Notes under the pieces: model-generated
Database searches by the model: none
What the model saw: the letters and a program-made list of their open reading frames with translations, nothing else
What the model was told of the DNA's origin: nothing
In this document: positions 17,854 to 25,673 of the stretch, in pieces
Layout: each line of letters starts with the position of its first letter
How positions within the stretch are numbered: position 1 is the first letter of the stretch
Source: Haemophilus parahaemolyticus
Lineage (GTDB): Bacteria; Pseudomonadota; Gammaproteobacteria; Enterobacterales; Pasteurellaceae
Reading direction: 5' to 3'
Assembly: GCF_002015035.1 (NCBI RefSeq)
Contig: NZ_MUXY01000012.1
Location: 1-47,683 of the forward strand
DNA length: 47,683 bases
Position numbers and translations under genes: made by a program

Positions 17854-18411
17854 ATGAATCCAATTAATCTCCAACGCCGCAAATGGCTCTCGTTAGGTGG
17901 CATTGTATTAGGCGCAAGCCTACTGCCACAACAAGTGCTAGCCAGCCTTTCTACGATAAAGCCTCTTGCGTTGCGTTTTCGTAATATCAATACAGGCGAT
18001 ACACACTCCGTCAAATTTAATGGCAACAATTTAACCTCTAAAGATTTAAAACAACTCAATTACTTAATGCGAGATCGCCGCACAGGTGAAGTAAAACGCA
18101 TTGATCCTAATCTATTCGTTAAACTTAACCAACTCCAACAACGCCTTGGCTTACGCAATGCAGAAGTTGTGGTAATTAGTGGCTATCGTTCTGCAAAAAC
18201 CAATGCCAAATTAAAACGTGAGCATCACGGCGTGGCAAGCAACAGTTTCCATATTCGCGGACAGGCGGTCGATATTCAACTCTCTGGTGTACCGCTAATT
18301 AAAGTGAAGCAAGCAGCAGAGAGCTTAAGCAATGGCGGAGTAGGTTATTATCCACGTAGTAATTTTGTGCACGTTGATACAGGTCCTGTACGTACATGGC
18401 GTGGAGTTTAA
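17854..18411 (+). CDS. ycbK: YcbK-family M15 peptidase-like protein, Tat-exported
   Basis: A 185-residue exported protein of the DUF882/peptidase M15 family, related to murein endopeptidases such as MepA/MepK. The N terminus carries a twin-arginine signal (QRRKWLSLGG, 7-16) and likely ends at VLA (28-30). Zinc-binding residues are H133 and D140 in SFHIRGQAVD and H173 in NFVHVDTG. Ribosome site GAGGTG lies five bases before the ATG. It is 24 bases upstream of gloC, so the two are probably co-transcribed. The related MepK cleaves 3-3 cross-links, which makes the neighbouring L,D-transpeptidase a sensible partner. Confidence 0.9.
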   Translation: MNPINLQRRKWLSLGGIVLGASLLPQQVLASLSTIKPLALRFRNINTGDTHSVKFNGNNLTSKDLKQLNYLMRDRRTGEVKRIDPNLFVKLNQLQQRLGLRNAEVVVISGYRSAKTNAKLKREHHGVASNSFHIRGQAVDIQLSGVPLIKVKQAAESLSNGGVGYYPRSNFVHVDTGPVRTWRGV

Positions 18412-18435
18412 ATTTCATTCAAGCGGTAAAATTTT

Positions 18436-19065
18436 ATGTTTAATTTACAAATTATCCCTGTTAGTCCATTTCAACAAAATTGCTCAATTATTTGGGATGA
18501 CAATAAAAATGCAGCTATTATTGATGCGGGCGATAATGCGGAAAAAATCATTCAATTCGTTGAATCACAAAACTTAAAAATAGAAAAATTACTGATCACC
18601 CATGGTCATCTCGATCACATTATGGCCGTTGAAAAAGTGCGCGATCATTTTGGCGTAGAAGTATATGGCTCGCACAAAGCTGATCAACCGCTCTTTGAAG
18701 AACTCCCTCAAATGTGTGAAATGTTTGGTATTCCGCCAGTTAACGATTTTTTGCCTGATCATTGGCTAAACGAGGGTGATAAAATCAGTGTTGGAAGTTT
18801 AAATTTTGATATTCGCCACCTACCAGGGCACGCACCTGGGCACATTGGTTTCTTTGATTTTGAGAATAAAATTGCTTTTTCTGGTGATGTATTGTTCAAA
18901 GATAGCATTGGGAGAACCGATCTCTATATGGGCAACCTTGACCAACTGCTCGAAACCATCCGCACCAAAATGTTTGATTTAGATGATGATTTCATTATCA
19001 TTGCGGGGCATGGATCGCACACCACTATTGGGCGTGAAAAAATACATAATCCGTTTTTGAAGTAA
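18436..19065 (+). CDS. gloC: MBL-fold hydrolase, type II glyoxalase (YcbL/GloC)
   Basis: Cytoplasmic metallo-beta-lactamase-fold hydrolase of 209 residues. Its E. coli relative hydrolyses S-lactoylglutathione in methylglyoxal detoxification. The metal motif HxHxDH is T-H56-G-H58-L-D60-H61, and further ligands are in RHLPGHAPGH, FSGDVLF and AGHGSHT. A short glyoxalase II of this type lacks the C-terminal substrate domain of GloB. The uptake-signal-like sequence AAGCGGTAAA lies directly before the start and there is no clear Shine-Dalgarno. It is probably co-transcribed with ycbK, as in E. coli. Confidence 0.9.
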   Translation: MFNLQIIPVSPFQQNCSIIWDDNKNAAIIDAGDNAEKIIQFVESQNLKIEKLLITHGHLDHIMAVEKVRDHFGVEVYGSHKADQPLFEELPQMCEMFGIPPVNDFLPDHWLNEGDKISVGSLNFDIRHLPGHAPGHIGFFDFENKIAFSGDVLFKDSIGRTDLYMGNLDQLLETIRTKMFDLDDDFIIIAGHGSHTTIGREKIHNPFLK

Positions 19066-19169
19066 TTTTTCTGATGAAGTAATATGATAAAAATCTGCAT
19101 TCTTTTAAGTGAATTTGACCGCTTGAGAGGATGTAGATTTTCTTTTTATCGGGTTTTTATCAAATAATT

Positions 19170-19187
19170 ATTGAATAATAATGCATA
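19170..19187 (+). promoter_or_regulatory. Candidate ArgR box upstream of argH
   Basis: ATTGAATAATAATGCATA matches the 18-base ARG box WNTGAATWWWWATTCANW except for one G in the right half. A weaker overlapping palindrome (TGCATATTTATGCA) follows. A possible -35, TTGAAT (19171-19176), lies inside the box, so bound ArgR would block a promoter here. The site is 64 bases before the argH start. Confidence 0.55.
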
Positions 19188-19250
19188 TTTATGCACAATA
19201 GAGCCAGTTTTTGATAAATACAATTTCATTTTAGATTTAAGGAATAGAAT

Positions 19251-20627
19251 ATGGCACTTTGGGGTGGACGTTTTACACAGGAAGCAGACCAAAAATTTAA
19301 ATTTTTCAATGATTCATTACGTTTTGACTACCGTTTAGCTCTGCAAGATATTGATGGTTCAATCGGTTGGGCGAAAGCAATTACTTCAGTAGGCGTATTA
19401 ACCGAAGAAGAGCATCAACAATTAGTAGCAGCACTGAAAGAATTACGTGCAGAAATTGAGCCAAAAATTGAGATCATTTTAAAAGATGATGCCGAAGATA
19501 TTCACAGCTGGGTGGAATCTAAACTGATTGAAAAAGTAGGCGATTTAGGTAAAAAATTACACACTGGGCGTAGCCGTAACGACCAAGTCGCGGTTGATAT
19601 GAAGATGTGGTGTAAAGCACAAGTGATTGTAATGCAAGAACGTATCCGTAATCTTCAAGAAAAATTAGTGCTAACTGCAGAAGCTAGCCAACATGCAGTG
19701 ATGCCTGGCTATACTCACCTTCAACGTGCTCAGCCAATCACTTTTGCTCACTGGTGTATGGCGTATTTTGAGATGTTAGAACGTGATTACAGCCGTTTAA
19801 CCGATGCTTACAAACGTATGCACACTTGCCCGCTTGGTTCGGGTGCATTAGCGGGCACAGCTTATGCAGTGGATCGTGATGCATTGGCAAAAGATCTTGG
19901 TTTTAGTATTGGTACACGCAACAGTTTAGACTCCGTTTCAGACCGCGACCACGTTTTAGAATTGCTTTCAAGTGCTTCAATCAGTATGGTGCACCTTTCT
20001 CGTTTTGCAGAAGATTTAATCTTCTTCAACAGTGGTGAATCAGCATTCTTGGAACTTTCTGATCGTGTCACTTCAGGCTCTTCATTGATGCCGCAAAAGA
20101 AAAACCCCGATGCGTGTGAATTAATTCGTGGTAAATCAGGGCGTGTATTCGGTTCATTAACGGGCTTGCTTACGACACTCAAAGGCTTACCGCTTGCATA
20201 TAATAAAGATATGCAAGAAGACAAAGAAGGTATCTTCGATGCGATGGAAACTTGGCAGGCGTGTTTAGAAATCGCCGCACTTGTGCTTGAAGATATTAAT
20301 GTGAATATAGAACGTACGCGTGAGGCAGCTCAACAAGGCTACTCAAATGCAACTGAATTGGCTGATTACTTAGTCGCTAAAGGCATTCCATTCCGTGAAG
20401 CACATCATATCGTGGGCGAAGCGGTGGTTTATGCCATCAGTAAACGCGAACCGTTAGAAGCGTTATCTGTGGCAGAATTTAAACAATTCCATTCAGTGAT
20501 TGATGAAGATGTTTACCCAATTCTATCGCTTGAATCTTGCTTAGAAAAACGTTGTGCGAAAGGCGGGGTAAATCCTGAACGTGTGGCAGAAGCTATTCGT
20601 GTGGCGAAAGAGTGTTTGGAATCCTAG
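19251..20627 (+). CDS. argH: Argininosuccinate lyase
   Basis: Last step of arginine synthesis: argininosuccinate is split to arginine and fumarate. Homotetramer of the fumarase/aspartase superfamily, 458 residues. The superfamily signature [10 protein letters not shown] starts at G276. Other conserved blocks are [25 protein letters not shown] and [13 protein letters not shown]. The ribosome site AAGGAATAGAAT is clear. The gene is monocistronic with its own terminator. An ArgR-type operator upstream suggests repression by arginine. No other arg gene is in the window. Confidence 0.97.
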   Translation: MALWGGRFTQEADQKFKFFNDSLRFDYRLALQDIDGSIGWAKAITSVGVLTEEEHQQLVAALKELRAEIEPKIEIILKDDAEDIHSWVESKLIEKVGDLGKKLHTGRSRNDQVAVDMKMWCKAQVIVMQERIRNLQEKLVLTAEASQHAVMPGYTHLQRAQPITFAHWCMAYFEMLERDYSRLTDAYKRMHTCPLGSGALAGTAYAVDRDALAKDLGFSIGTRNSLDSVSDRDHVLELLSSASISMVHLSRFAEDLIFFNSGESAFLELSDRVTSGSSLMPQKKNPDACELIRGKSGRVFGSLTGLLTTLKGLPLAYNKDMQEDKEGIFDAMETWQACLEIAALVLEDINVNIERTREAAQQGYSNATELADYLVAKGIPFREAHHIVGEAVVYAISKREPLEALSVAEFKQFHSVIDEDVYPILSLESCLEKRCAKGGVNPERVAEAIRVAKECLES

Positions 20628-20675
20628 GACTTTAGTTTACGCATAATTTATGCTACTTTAAGCTATATGTTATAG

Positions 20676-20703
20676 ATGGTGCAACTTGTTGCACCATTTT
20701 TGT
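20676..20703 (+). terminator. Intrinsic terminator of argH
   Basis: ATGGTGCAA (20676-20684) pairs with TTGCACCAT (20689-20697) over a four-base loop, followed by TTTTGT. Confidence 0.8.
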
Positions 20704-20777
20704 ATGTAATTATTATCAAACCCCAATTTTTTTGTTAAAATCGCCACTCTTTTGCACAAAAAGACGTATTCTTGCTT

Positions 20778-21221
20778 ATGAAATATAAAAATCCTTATTC
20801 TGTTCTGGTTGTGATTTATGCTCAAAATACAGGCAGAGTGTTAATGTTACAACGCCAAGATGATCTGAATTTTTGGCAGTCAGTAACAGGCACTATTGAA
20901 GAGGGCGAACAACCTTTACGAACAGCGATGCGGGAAGTGAAGGAAGAAACAGGGATTGATATTAAGGCACAAAATTTGATCTTAGTGGATTGCCAATATT
21001 CGGTGAAATTTGAGATTTTCCCACAATTTCGTTACAAATATGCACCAGATACTACACATAATACTGAACATTGGTTTTTATTGGCATTACCAGATGAAGT
21101 AGAACCGCAATTAAGCGAACATTTAGCATTTCAATGGTTAGATGCAAAAGAAGCTCTGAATTTAACCGCTTCCCCGAATAACGCGGAGGCGATTAAGAAA
21201 TTTATTTATCCTCTTCTTTAA
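20778..21221 (+). CDS. nudB: Dihydroneopterin triphosphate diphosphatase (Nudix)
   Basis: Removes pyrophosphate from dihydroneopterin triphosphate in folate synthesis. It has 147 residues. The Nudix box GX5EX7REUXEEXGU is complete from G38 to I60, with the catalytic block REVKEETG at 52-59. I use the ATG at 20778; a TTG six bases upstream would add two residues but has no support. It precedes yebC by 54 bases, an arrangement shared with many gammaproteobacteria, so the two are probably one transcript. Confidence 0.92.
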   Translation: MKYKNPYSVLVVIYAQNTGRVLMLQRQDDLNFWQSVTGTIEEGEQPLRTAMREVKEETGIDIKAQNLILVDCQYSVKFEIFPQFRYKYAPDTTHNTEHWFLLALPDEVEPQLSEHLAFQWLDAKEALNLTASPNNAEAIKKFIYPLL

Positions 21222-21275
21222 GAATAAAGAAGGCACATTTATTCATATCATAATTTTATTCAAGAAGGAAAATAC

Positions 21276-22016
21276 ATGGCAGGTCATAGTAAGTGGGCTA
21301 ACATTAAACACCGCAAAGCAGCACAAGATGCACAACGCGGTAAAATCTTTACCAAATTAATCCGTGAATTAGTTACTGCAGCAAAAATCGGTGGTGGTGA
21401 TGTAAGTGCAAACCCGCGCTTACGTTCAGCAGTGGATAAAGCGTTATCAAACAATATGACGCGAGATACCATCAACCGTGCGATTGAGCGTGGTGTAGGT
21501 GGTGGGGATGATACCAATATGGAAACCAAAATCTATGAAGGTTATGGCCCAGGCGGTACAGCGGTGATGGTAGAATGTTTAAGCGATAATGCAAACCGTA
21601 CCATTTCACAAGTTCGCCCAAGTTTCACAAAATGTGGCGGTAACTTAGGTACTGAAGGTTCTGTTGGCTACTTATTCAGCAAAAAAGGTTTAATTTTAAT
21701 TGCGGAAGCAGATGAAGATGCATTAACTGAAGCGGCAATCGAAGCGGGAGCAGATGATATTCAACCACAAGATGATGGCTCATTTGAGATCTACACTTCG
21801 TGGGAAGATTTAGGTAACGTACGTGATGGCATTGAAAAAGCAGGCTTCAAAATTCAAGAAGCAGAAGTAACAATGATTCCATCAACCTCTGTCGATTTAG
21901 ATGCAGAAACAGCACCCAAATTACTCCGTTTAATTGAGATGCTAGAAGATTGTGATGATGTACAAAACGTTTATCACAATGGCGAAATTAGCGATGAAGT
22001 CGCTGCACTTCTTTAA
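21276..22016 (+). CDS. yebC: YebC/PmpR-family regulatory protein
   Basis: A 246-residue member of the widespread YebC/TACO1 family. Relatives are described as DNA-binding regulators, and more recent work ties the family to translation of proline-rich stretches. The N-terminal signature [20 protein letters not shown] is intact, followed by [10 protein letters not shown] and the long mixed domain ending DEVAALL. The ribosome site is AAGGAAAATAC. It follows nudB and ends in a strong terminator. The ruvC gene that often follows in enterobacteria is not here. Confidence 0.95.
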   Translation: MAGHSKWANIKHRKAAQDAQRGKIFTKLIRELVTAAKIGGGDVSANPRLRSAVDKALSNNMTRDTINRAIERGVGGGDDTNMETKIYEGYGPGGTAVMVECLSDNANRTISQVRPSFTKCGGNLGTEGSVGYLFSKKGLILIAEADEDALTEAAIEAGADDIQPQDDGSFEIYTSWEDLGNVRDGIEKAGFKIQEAEVTMIPSTSVDLDAETAPKLLRLIEMLEDCDDVQNVYHNGEISDEVAALL

Positions 22017-22029
22017 GAAGAAACAATAA

Positions 22030-22055
22030 AAAGGCGAGCATTGCTCGCTTTTTGT
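22030..22055 (+). terminator. Intrinsic terminator of yebC
   Basis: GCGAGC (22034-22039) pairs with GCTCGC (22043-22048) and is followed by TTTTTG. An A-run precedes the stem. Confidence 0.8.
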
Positions 22056-22084
22056 TTGCAAAAATTTTAAAAAATTAACCGCTT

Positions 22085-22101
22085 CTTAACTTTTTCTTAA
22101 G
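22085..22101 (+). promoter_or_regulatory. QseB/PmrA-type direct repeat upstream of ygiW
   Basis: CTTAA (22085-22089) and CTTAA (22096-22100) are direct repeats separated by six bases. This is the CTTAA-N6-CTTAA pattern described for QseB at the ygiW-qseBC operon of Aggregatibacter, and it is close to the PmrA box. A candidate -10 (TTTAAT, 22112-22117) follows, so the repeat sits where an activator would contact polymerase. Confidence 0.75.
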
Positions 22102-22169
22102 ATTTCTTTGGTTTAATACACACATCAAAGCGATACTGCTTGAGAAAACAACTTAAAAAGGAAAACATT

Positions 22170-22538
22170 ATGAAAAAATTTGCATTAGCAGCTATTTTAG
22201 CTTTATCTACCACTTCAGCTTTTGCTGGCTTTAACGGCAACACGACACCAAATGGTAGCTTCCAATCAGGTACTCAATCAGCCATTAGCGTAAAACAAGC
22301 ATTAAAAGCAGCAGATAATTCAATGATTACTTTAGAAGGTAACATTACACAACAAATCGATGATGATGAGTTCTGGTTCAGTGACAGCACGGGTCAGATT
22401 AAAGTAGAAATTGAACGCCACGTATGGAACGGTCTAAATGTAGGCCAAAATGATAAAGTGCGTATTTTCGGTAAATTAGATAATGAAATGTTTGAAAAAG
22501 CAGAACTTCAAGTGTTACGTATCGAAAAAGCAAACTAA
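22170..22538 (+). CDS. ygiW: YgiW-family periplasmic BOF protein, copy 1
   Basis: Small exported protein of 122 residues with the bacterial OB-fold (BOF, formerly DUF388) domain. The signal peptide MKKFALAAILALSTTSAFA gives a mature start at G20. The BOF core runs from about 40 to 120 (SMITLEGNITQQIDDDEFWF, and VRIFGKLDNEMFEK). Relatives are linked to stress responses; the exact ligand is unknown. The ATG at 22170 has AAGGA upstream; a frame extending to 22140 is not needed. It is first in a ygiW-ygiW-qseB-qseC cluster with a QseB-type site ahead. Confidence 0.9.
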   Translation: MKKFALAAILALSTTSAFAGFNGNTTPNGSFQSGTQSAISVKQALKAADNSMITLEGNITQQIDDDEFWFSDSTGQIKVEIERHVWNGLNVGQNDKVRIFGKLDNEMFEKAELQVLRIEKAN

Positions 22539-22617
22539 TTTTATATAACCACTTATATTCTTAATCACTAAACTAAACATACCACCGTTTATAGGTGGCT
22601 AAACAAAGGAAAACATT

Positions 22618-22986
22618 ATGAAAAAATTAGCTTTAGCAACTATTTTAGCTTTATCTACCACTTCAGCGTTTGCTGGCTTTAACGGTAATACGACACAAAA
22701 TGGTGGCTTCCAATCAGGCACTCAATCAGCAATTAGCGTAAAACAAGCATTAAAAGCAGCAGATAACTCAATGATTACCTTAGAGGGTAACATTACACAA
22801 CAAATCGATGACGATGAGTTCTTATTTACTGACGGCACAGCACAAATTAAAGTGGAAATTAAACGCCGTGCTTGGAATGGCTTAAATGTAGGCCCGAACG
22901 ATAAAATCCGTATTAGTGGTAAATTAGACAATGAAGCTTTCGAGAAAGCCGAACTTGAAGTTTATCGTGTTGAAAAAGCAAGATAA
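22618..22986 (+). CDS. YgiW-family periplasmic BOF protein, copy 2
   Basis: Tandem paralogue of the preceding gene with the same length of 122 residues. By my alignment 103 of 122 positions are identical, with most differences after residue 60. The signal peptide and BOF domain are intact. The leader AAAGGAAAACATT before the ATG is duplicated too. Differences such as FWFSDSTGQ to FLFTDGTAQ sit in the presumed ligand-facing part of the OB fold, so the two could have diverged in specificity. A terminator-like hairpin separates it from qseB. Confidence 0.9.
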   Translation: MKKLALATILALSTTSAFAGFNGNTTQNGGFQSGTQSAISVKQALKAADNSMITLEGNITQQIDDDEFLFTDGTAQIKVEIKRRAWNGLNVGPNDKIRISGKLDNEAFEKAELEVYRVEKAR

Positions 22987-22998
22987 TTTACTCAAAAA

Positions 22999-23036
22999 AA
23001 ATAGCGAGCTCAGCTCGCTGTTTTTGTTTTTTTAAC
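22999..23036 (+). terminator. Terminator/attenuator between ygiW copy 2 and qseB
   Basis: AGCGAG (23003-23008) and CTCGCT (23014-23019) form a stem followed by GTTTTTGTTTTTTT, a strong intrinsic-terminator layout. qseB starts only 23 bases later without another clear promoter. Partial read-through would then set a low level of QseBC relative to YgiW. Confidence 0.75.
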
Positions 23037-23058
23037 TGTAAAAGAGCGGTCAATTTCT

Positions 23059-23751
23059 ATGAGAATTTTACTAATTGAGGACGATAGCCTGATCGGCAAT
23101 GGTTTACAGATTGGTTTAACCCAACTTGGCTTTGCGGTGGATTGGTTTACTGATGGCAAAACTGGGCTAGATGCACTGACTTCCGCGCCTTACGATGCTG
23201 TGGTGCTCGATCTTACCTTGCCCAAATTAGATGGCTTAGACGTGCTTCAACAATGGCGAGCAAACAATCAAGATGTACCCGTGCTGATTTTAACCGCTCG
23301 CGACACTTTGGATGAACGCGTAAAAGGCTTGCAACACGGGGCGGATGATTATCTCTGCAAACCTTTTGCGTTGGCGGAAGTGGCGGCTCGTTTGCAGGCG
23401 TTAATTCGTCGCCGTTATGGGCATCACAACCCAGTGATTGAACACGCAGGTGTCAAACTCGATCCCAATCAACGCACCGTTTCGCTTAACGAGCAAGCGA
23501 TTCCTCTTACCACGCGCGAATATAAATTACTGGAGCTTTTTATGCTCAATAAAGATCGCGTACTTTCCCGTTCTGCGATTGAAGAAAAACTCTCGTCTTG
23601 GGATGAAGAAATCAGCAGCAGTGCTTTAGATGTGCATATTTACAATCTCCGCCAAAAGCTTGGTAAGCAGTTTATCCGCACCGTACACGGCGTGGGATAC
23701 GCCTTAGGGCAAGCATCGGTACAGCCACAAGTGGTCGAAAATGGAAAATAA
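23059..23751 (+). CDS. qseB: Response regulator QseB
   Basis: OmpR/PhoB-family response regulator of 230 residues. The receiver domain has acidic pocket E8-D9, phospho-acceptor D51 ([12 protein letters not shown]), T83 region and K105 (CKPFALAEV). The winged-helix domain begins about 125 and contains [12 protein letters not shown] and [11 protein letters not shown]. QseBC systems are described as responding to catecholamines and iron in Pasteurellaceae. It overlaps qseC by 11 bases, indicating coupled translation. There is no good Shine-Dalgarno; an uptake-signal-like GAGCGGTCAA precedes the start. A QseB-type repeat lies upstream of the cluster, so autoregulation is likely. Confidence 0.92.
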   Translation: MRILLIEDDSLIGNGLQIGLTQLGFAVDWFTDGKTGLDALTSAPYDAVVLDLTLPKLDGLDVLQQWRANNQDVPVLILTARDTLDERVKGLQHGADDYLCKPFALAEVAARLQALIRRRYGHHNPVIEHAGVKLDPNQRTVSLNEQAIPLTTREYKLLELFMLNKDRVLSRSAIEEKLSSWDEEISSSALDVHIYNLRQKLGKQFIRTVHGVGYALGQASVQPQVVENGK

Positions 23752-25096
23752 ACGCCTAACGCTCCGCCTCATTTCTGTCCTTTCTCTTACTGCACTTTTC
23801 GTTTGGCTTATTTCCACGACTGTTGCGTGGTGGCAAGTGCGAAATGAAGTGAATGACGTGTTCGATGCCCAGCAAATTCTGTTTGCTGAGCGACTCGCCA
23901 ACTCTGATTTAAGCCATATCCTGCTTGAACACGCTGAAGATATAAACAAAATCCAAACCCATTCATTTAAGAAAAATTATGATGATGATGCTCTTGCCTT
24001 TGCGATTTTTTCCAAACAAGGCAAGCGGCTTCTGACCGATGGACGCAATGGCGATAATTTTGTGTTCGATAACGAAATCGGCTTCGCCAAAGGCTATATG
24101 CTTAATGATGACGATGAATGGCGGATTTTCTGGCAACCTGTGGCAAATGGCGATCTGATTATCGCCGTTGGGCAAGAGCTGGAATATCGCGAAGAGCTGA
24201 TTAACGAAATGATTTTCGGGCAGATGTGGATCTGGTTTGCCAGCCTGCCGGTTTTAATTATTGTGCTTGCGTGGCTCATTCACAAAGAATTGCAGCCAAT
24301 TAAACGCTTAAGCCAAGAAGTGCAAAGCAGAAAATCGGGCGATGTCTCACTGCTCAATACACAATCTTTGCCTCTGGAAATTCTGCCGCTGGTACAAAAT
24401 TTAAACCAATTTTTTGACCGCACTTCGGCAATGTTGCAACGCGAGCGCCGTTTTACGTCTGATGCCGCCCACGAATTGCGTACCCCTTTGGCCGCCCTTC
24501 GCATTCAAACCGAAGTGGCACAGCTGGCAGGCGATAATGCCCAACTTCGCGAGCAAGCTCTTTCCCATTTAATCCAAGGGATTGACCGTGCATCACAGCT
24601 TATCGAGCAACTGCTGACGCTTTCCAAGCTGGATAATTTGCAAGAGTTGGAAGAACTTCAACCGCTTGATTGGGAAGGCATTATCCAATCGCTAATTGCT
24701 GAACGCTATTTTGTGGCGGAAAAACGCCACATATCGCTGGCTTTTGAAAAAGAAGCCGAACCCAAAGCGAAACAAGGACAGCCACTTTTAATTTCCTTAA
24801 TGATCAGAAACCTAATCGATAATGCGATTAAATATTGCCCTGAAGGTGCAAACATCTCAGTAAAAATAACCGCTTGTCAAATTATTGTGGAAGACAACGG
24901 TGGCGGTGTTGAACCTGACGATTTGAAAAAACTCGGGCAACGTTTCTACCGTCCTGCAGGGCAAAATGAAAAAGGCAGTGGCTTGGGGCTTTCAATTGTG
25001 ATGCGAATTGCGGAATTACACGGTCTAAAAGTACGGTTGGAAAATGTGATAGAACAAAATCAAAGAATTGGATTAAAAACAATCATTACTTTATAA
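23741..25096 (+). CDS. qseC: Sensor histidine kinase QseC
   Basis: Inner-membrane sensor kinase of 451 residues. Membrane segments are at about 10-31 and 155-180, flanking a periplasmic sensor of about 120 residues that ends [10 protein letters not shown], as in QseC. The phospho-acceptor is H244 in DAAHELRTP. The ATPase domain has N box [13 protein letters not shown]1 VEDNGGGV and G2 GSGLGLSI. Base composition looks richer in G+C than ygiW next door. It also carries one Haemophilus-type uptake core (ACCGCACTT, 24418-24426) besides the local ACCGCTTGT type at 24870; a single copy may be chance. Confidence 0.93.
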   Translation: MENKRLTLRLISVLSLTALFVWLISTTVAWWQVRNEVNDVFDAQQILFAERLANSDLSHILLEHAEDINKIQTHSFKKNYDDDALAFAIFSKQGKRLLTDGRNGDNFVFDNEIGFAKGYMLNDDDEWRIFWQPVANGDLIIAVGQELEYREELINEMIFGQMWIWFASLPVLIIVLAWLIHKELQPIKRLSQEVQSRKSGDVSLLNTQSLPLEILPLVQNLNQFFDRTSAMLQRERRFTSDAAHELRTPLAALRIQTEVAQLAGDNAQLREQALSHLIQGIDRASQLIEQLLTLSKLDNLQELEELQPLDWEGIIQSLIAERYFVAEKRHISLAFEKEAEPKAKQGQPLLISLMIRNLIDNAIKYCPEGANISVKITACQIIVEDNGGGVEPDDLKKLGQRFYRPAGQNEKGSGLGLSIVMRIAELHGLKVRLENVIEQNQRIGLKTIITL

Positions 25097-25168
25097 GTTG
25101 GTTTTAGATGGGTTATTTGAGATATATCAATATCTTAAATAACCTTTATTTTTACAAATTTGTATTTA

Positions 25169-25197
25169 CTGACAATGCTTAAAAATATGATTATACT
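25169..25197 (+). promoter_or_regulatory. Promoter of the orphan gene at 25228
   Basis: CTGACA (25169-25174) and TATACT (25192-25197) are each one base off consensus and exactly 17 bases apart. Transcription would start about 25 bases before the ATG. Confidence 0.7.
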
Positions 25198-25227
25198 TCA
25201 TTTAAATTTTCATCAAATGGAGTGATT

Positions 25228-25599
25228 ATGTCAGAACACACGATTTCTCTCGCTTTTTCTGTTTGGCATCATTATTTGAAACAGTTTACAGAAAAGCATC
25301 AAATATCCCTTCCTATTTTTCCTGAACAACTTAAAAAAGTTGATATTTCTCATTTTTTACCGAAAGCAGAAAAAATTGTTTTGGGTAAGCTGCCAGAAAT
25401 TCATCAAGATAATGAAAAACTGTTTAGTTTATTTGAACATATCAAGCCGGAAATAGAAAAATCGCAATTCTTTTACGATTTTAAACCGCTTTCGCCGAAC
25501 AGTATTTTCCCAACTAAAGACGTTAAAGGCACTGATTTTTCAATACTTTGGCAGCAATTTGTCGTAAGACACTGCCCTGTTCCAAAGGGATTTAAATAA
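25228..25599 (+). CDS. Uncharacterised 123-residue protein
   Basis: I do not recognise this protein. It has no signal peptide or membrane segment and should be cytoplasmic. It is rich in Phe, His, Lys and Pro, with predicted helices (FSVWHHYLKQFTEKHQ, NEKLFSLFEHIKPEIEKS) and an aromatic C-terminal half ending QFVVRHCPVPKGFK. It is surely expressed: a near-consensus promoter, a GGAG ribosome site five bases before the ATG at 25228, and a 16-bp terminator just after the stop. It stands alone between qseC and the convergent kefB, so context gives no function. Confidence 0.75.
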   Translation: MSEHTISLAFSVWHHYLKQFTEKHQISLPIFPEQLKKVDISHFLPKAEKIVLGKLPEIHQDNEKLFSLFEHIKPEIEKSQFFYDFKPLSPNSIFPTKDVKGTDFSILWQQFVVRHCPVPKGFK

Positions 25600-25600
25600 C

Positions 25601-25637
25601 AAAGAGGCTGATATTTACTACAAATATCAGCCTCTTT
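25601..25637. terminator. Strong bidirectional terminator, 16-bp stem
   Basis: AAAGAGGCTGATATTT (25601-25616) is perfectly inverted at 25622-25637 with a five-base loop. A-rich and T-rich ends lie on both sides. It serves the orphan gene and can also serve the convergent kefB, whose stop is 37 bases away. Confidence 0.85.
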
Positions 25638-25673
25638 ATCTATTGGAGAAAACGTCTGTGATTACAAGCGGTA

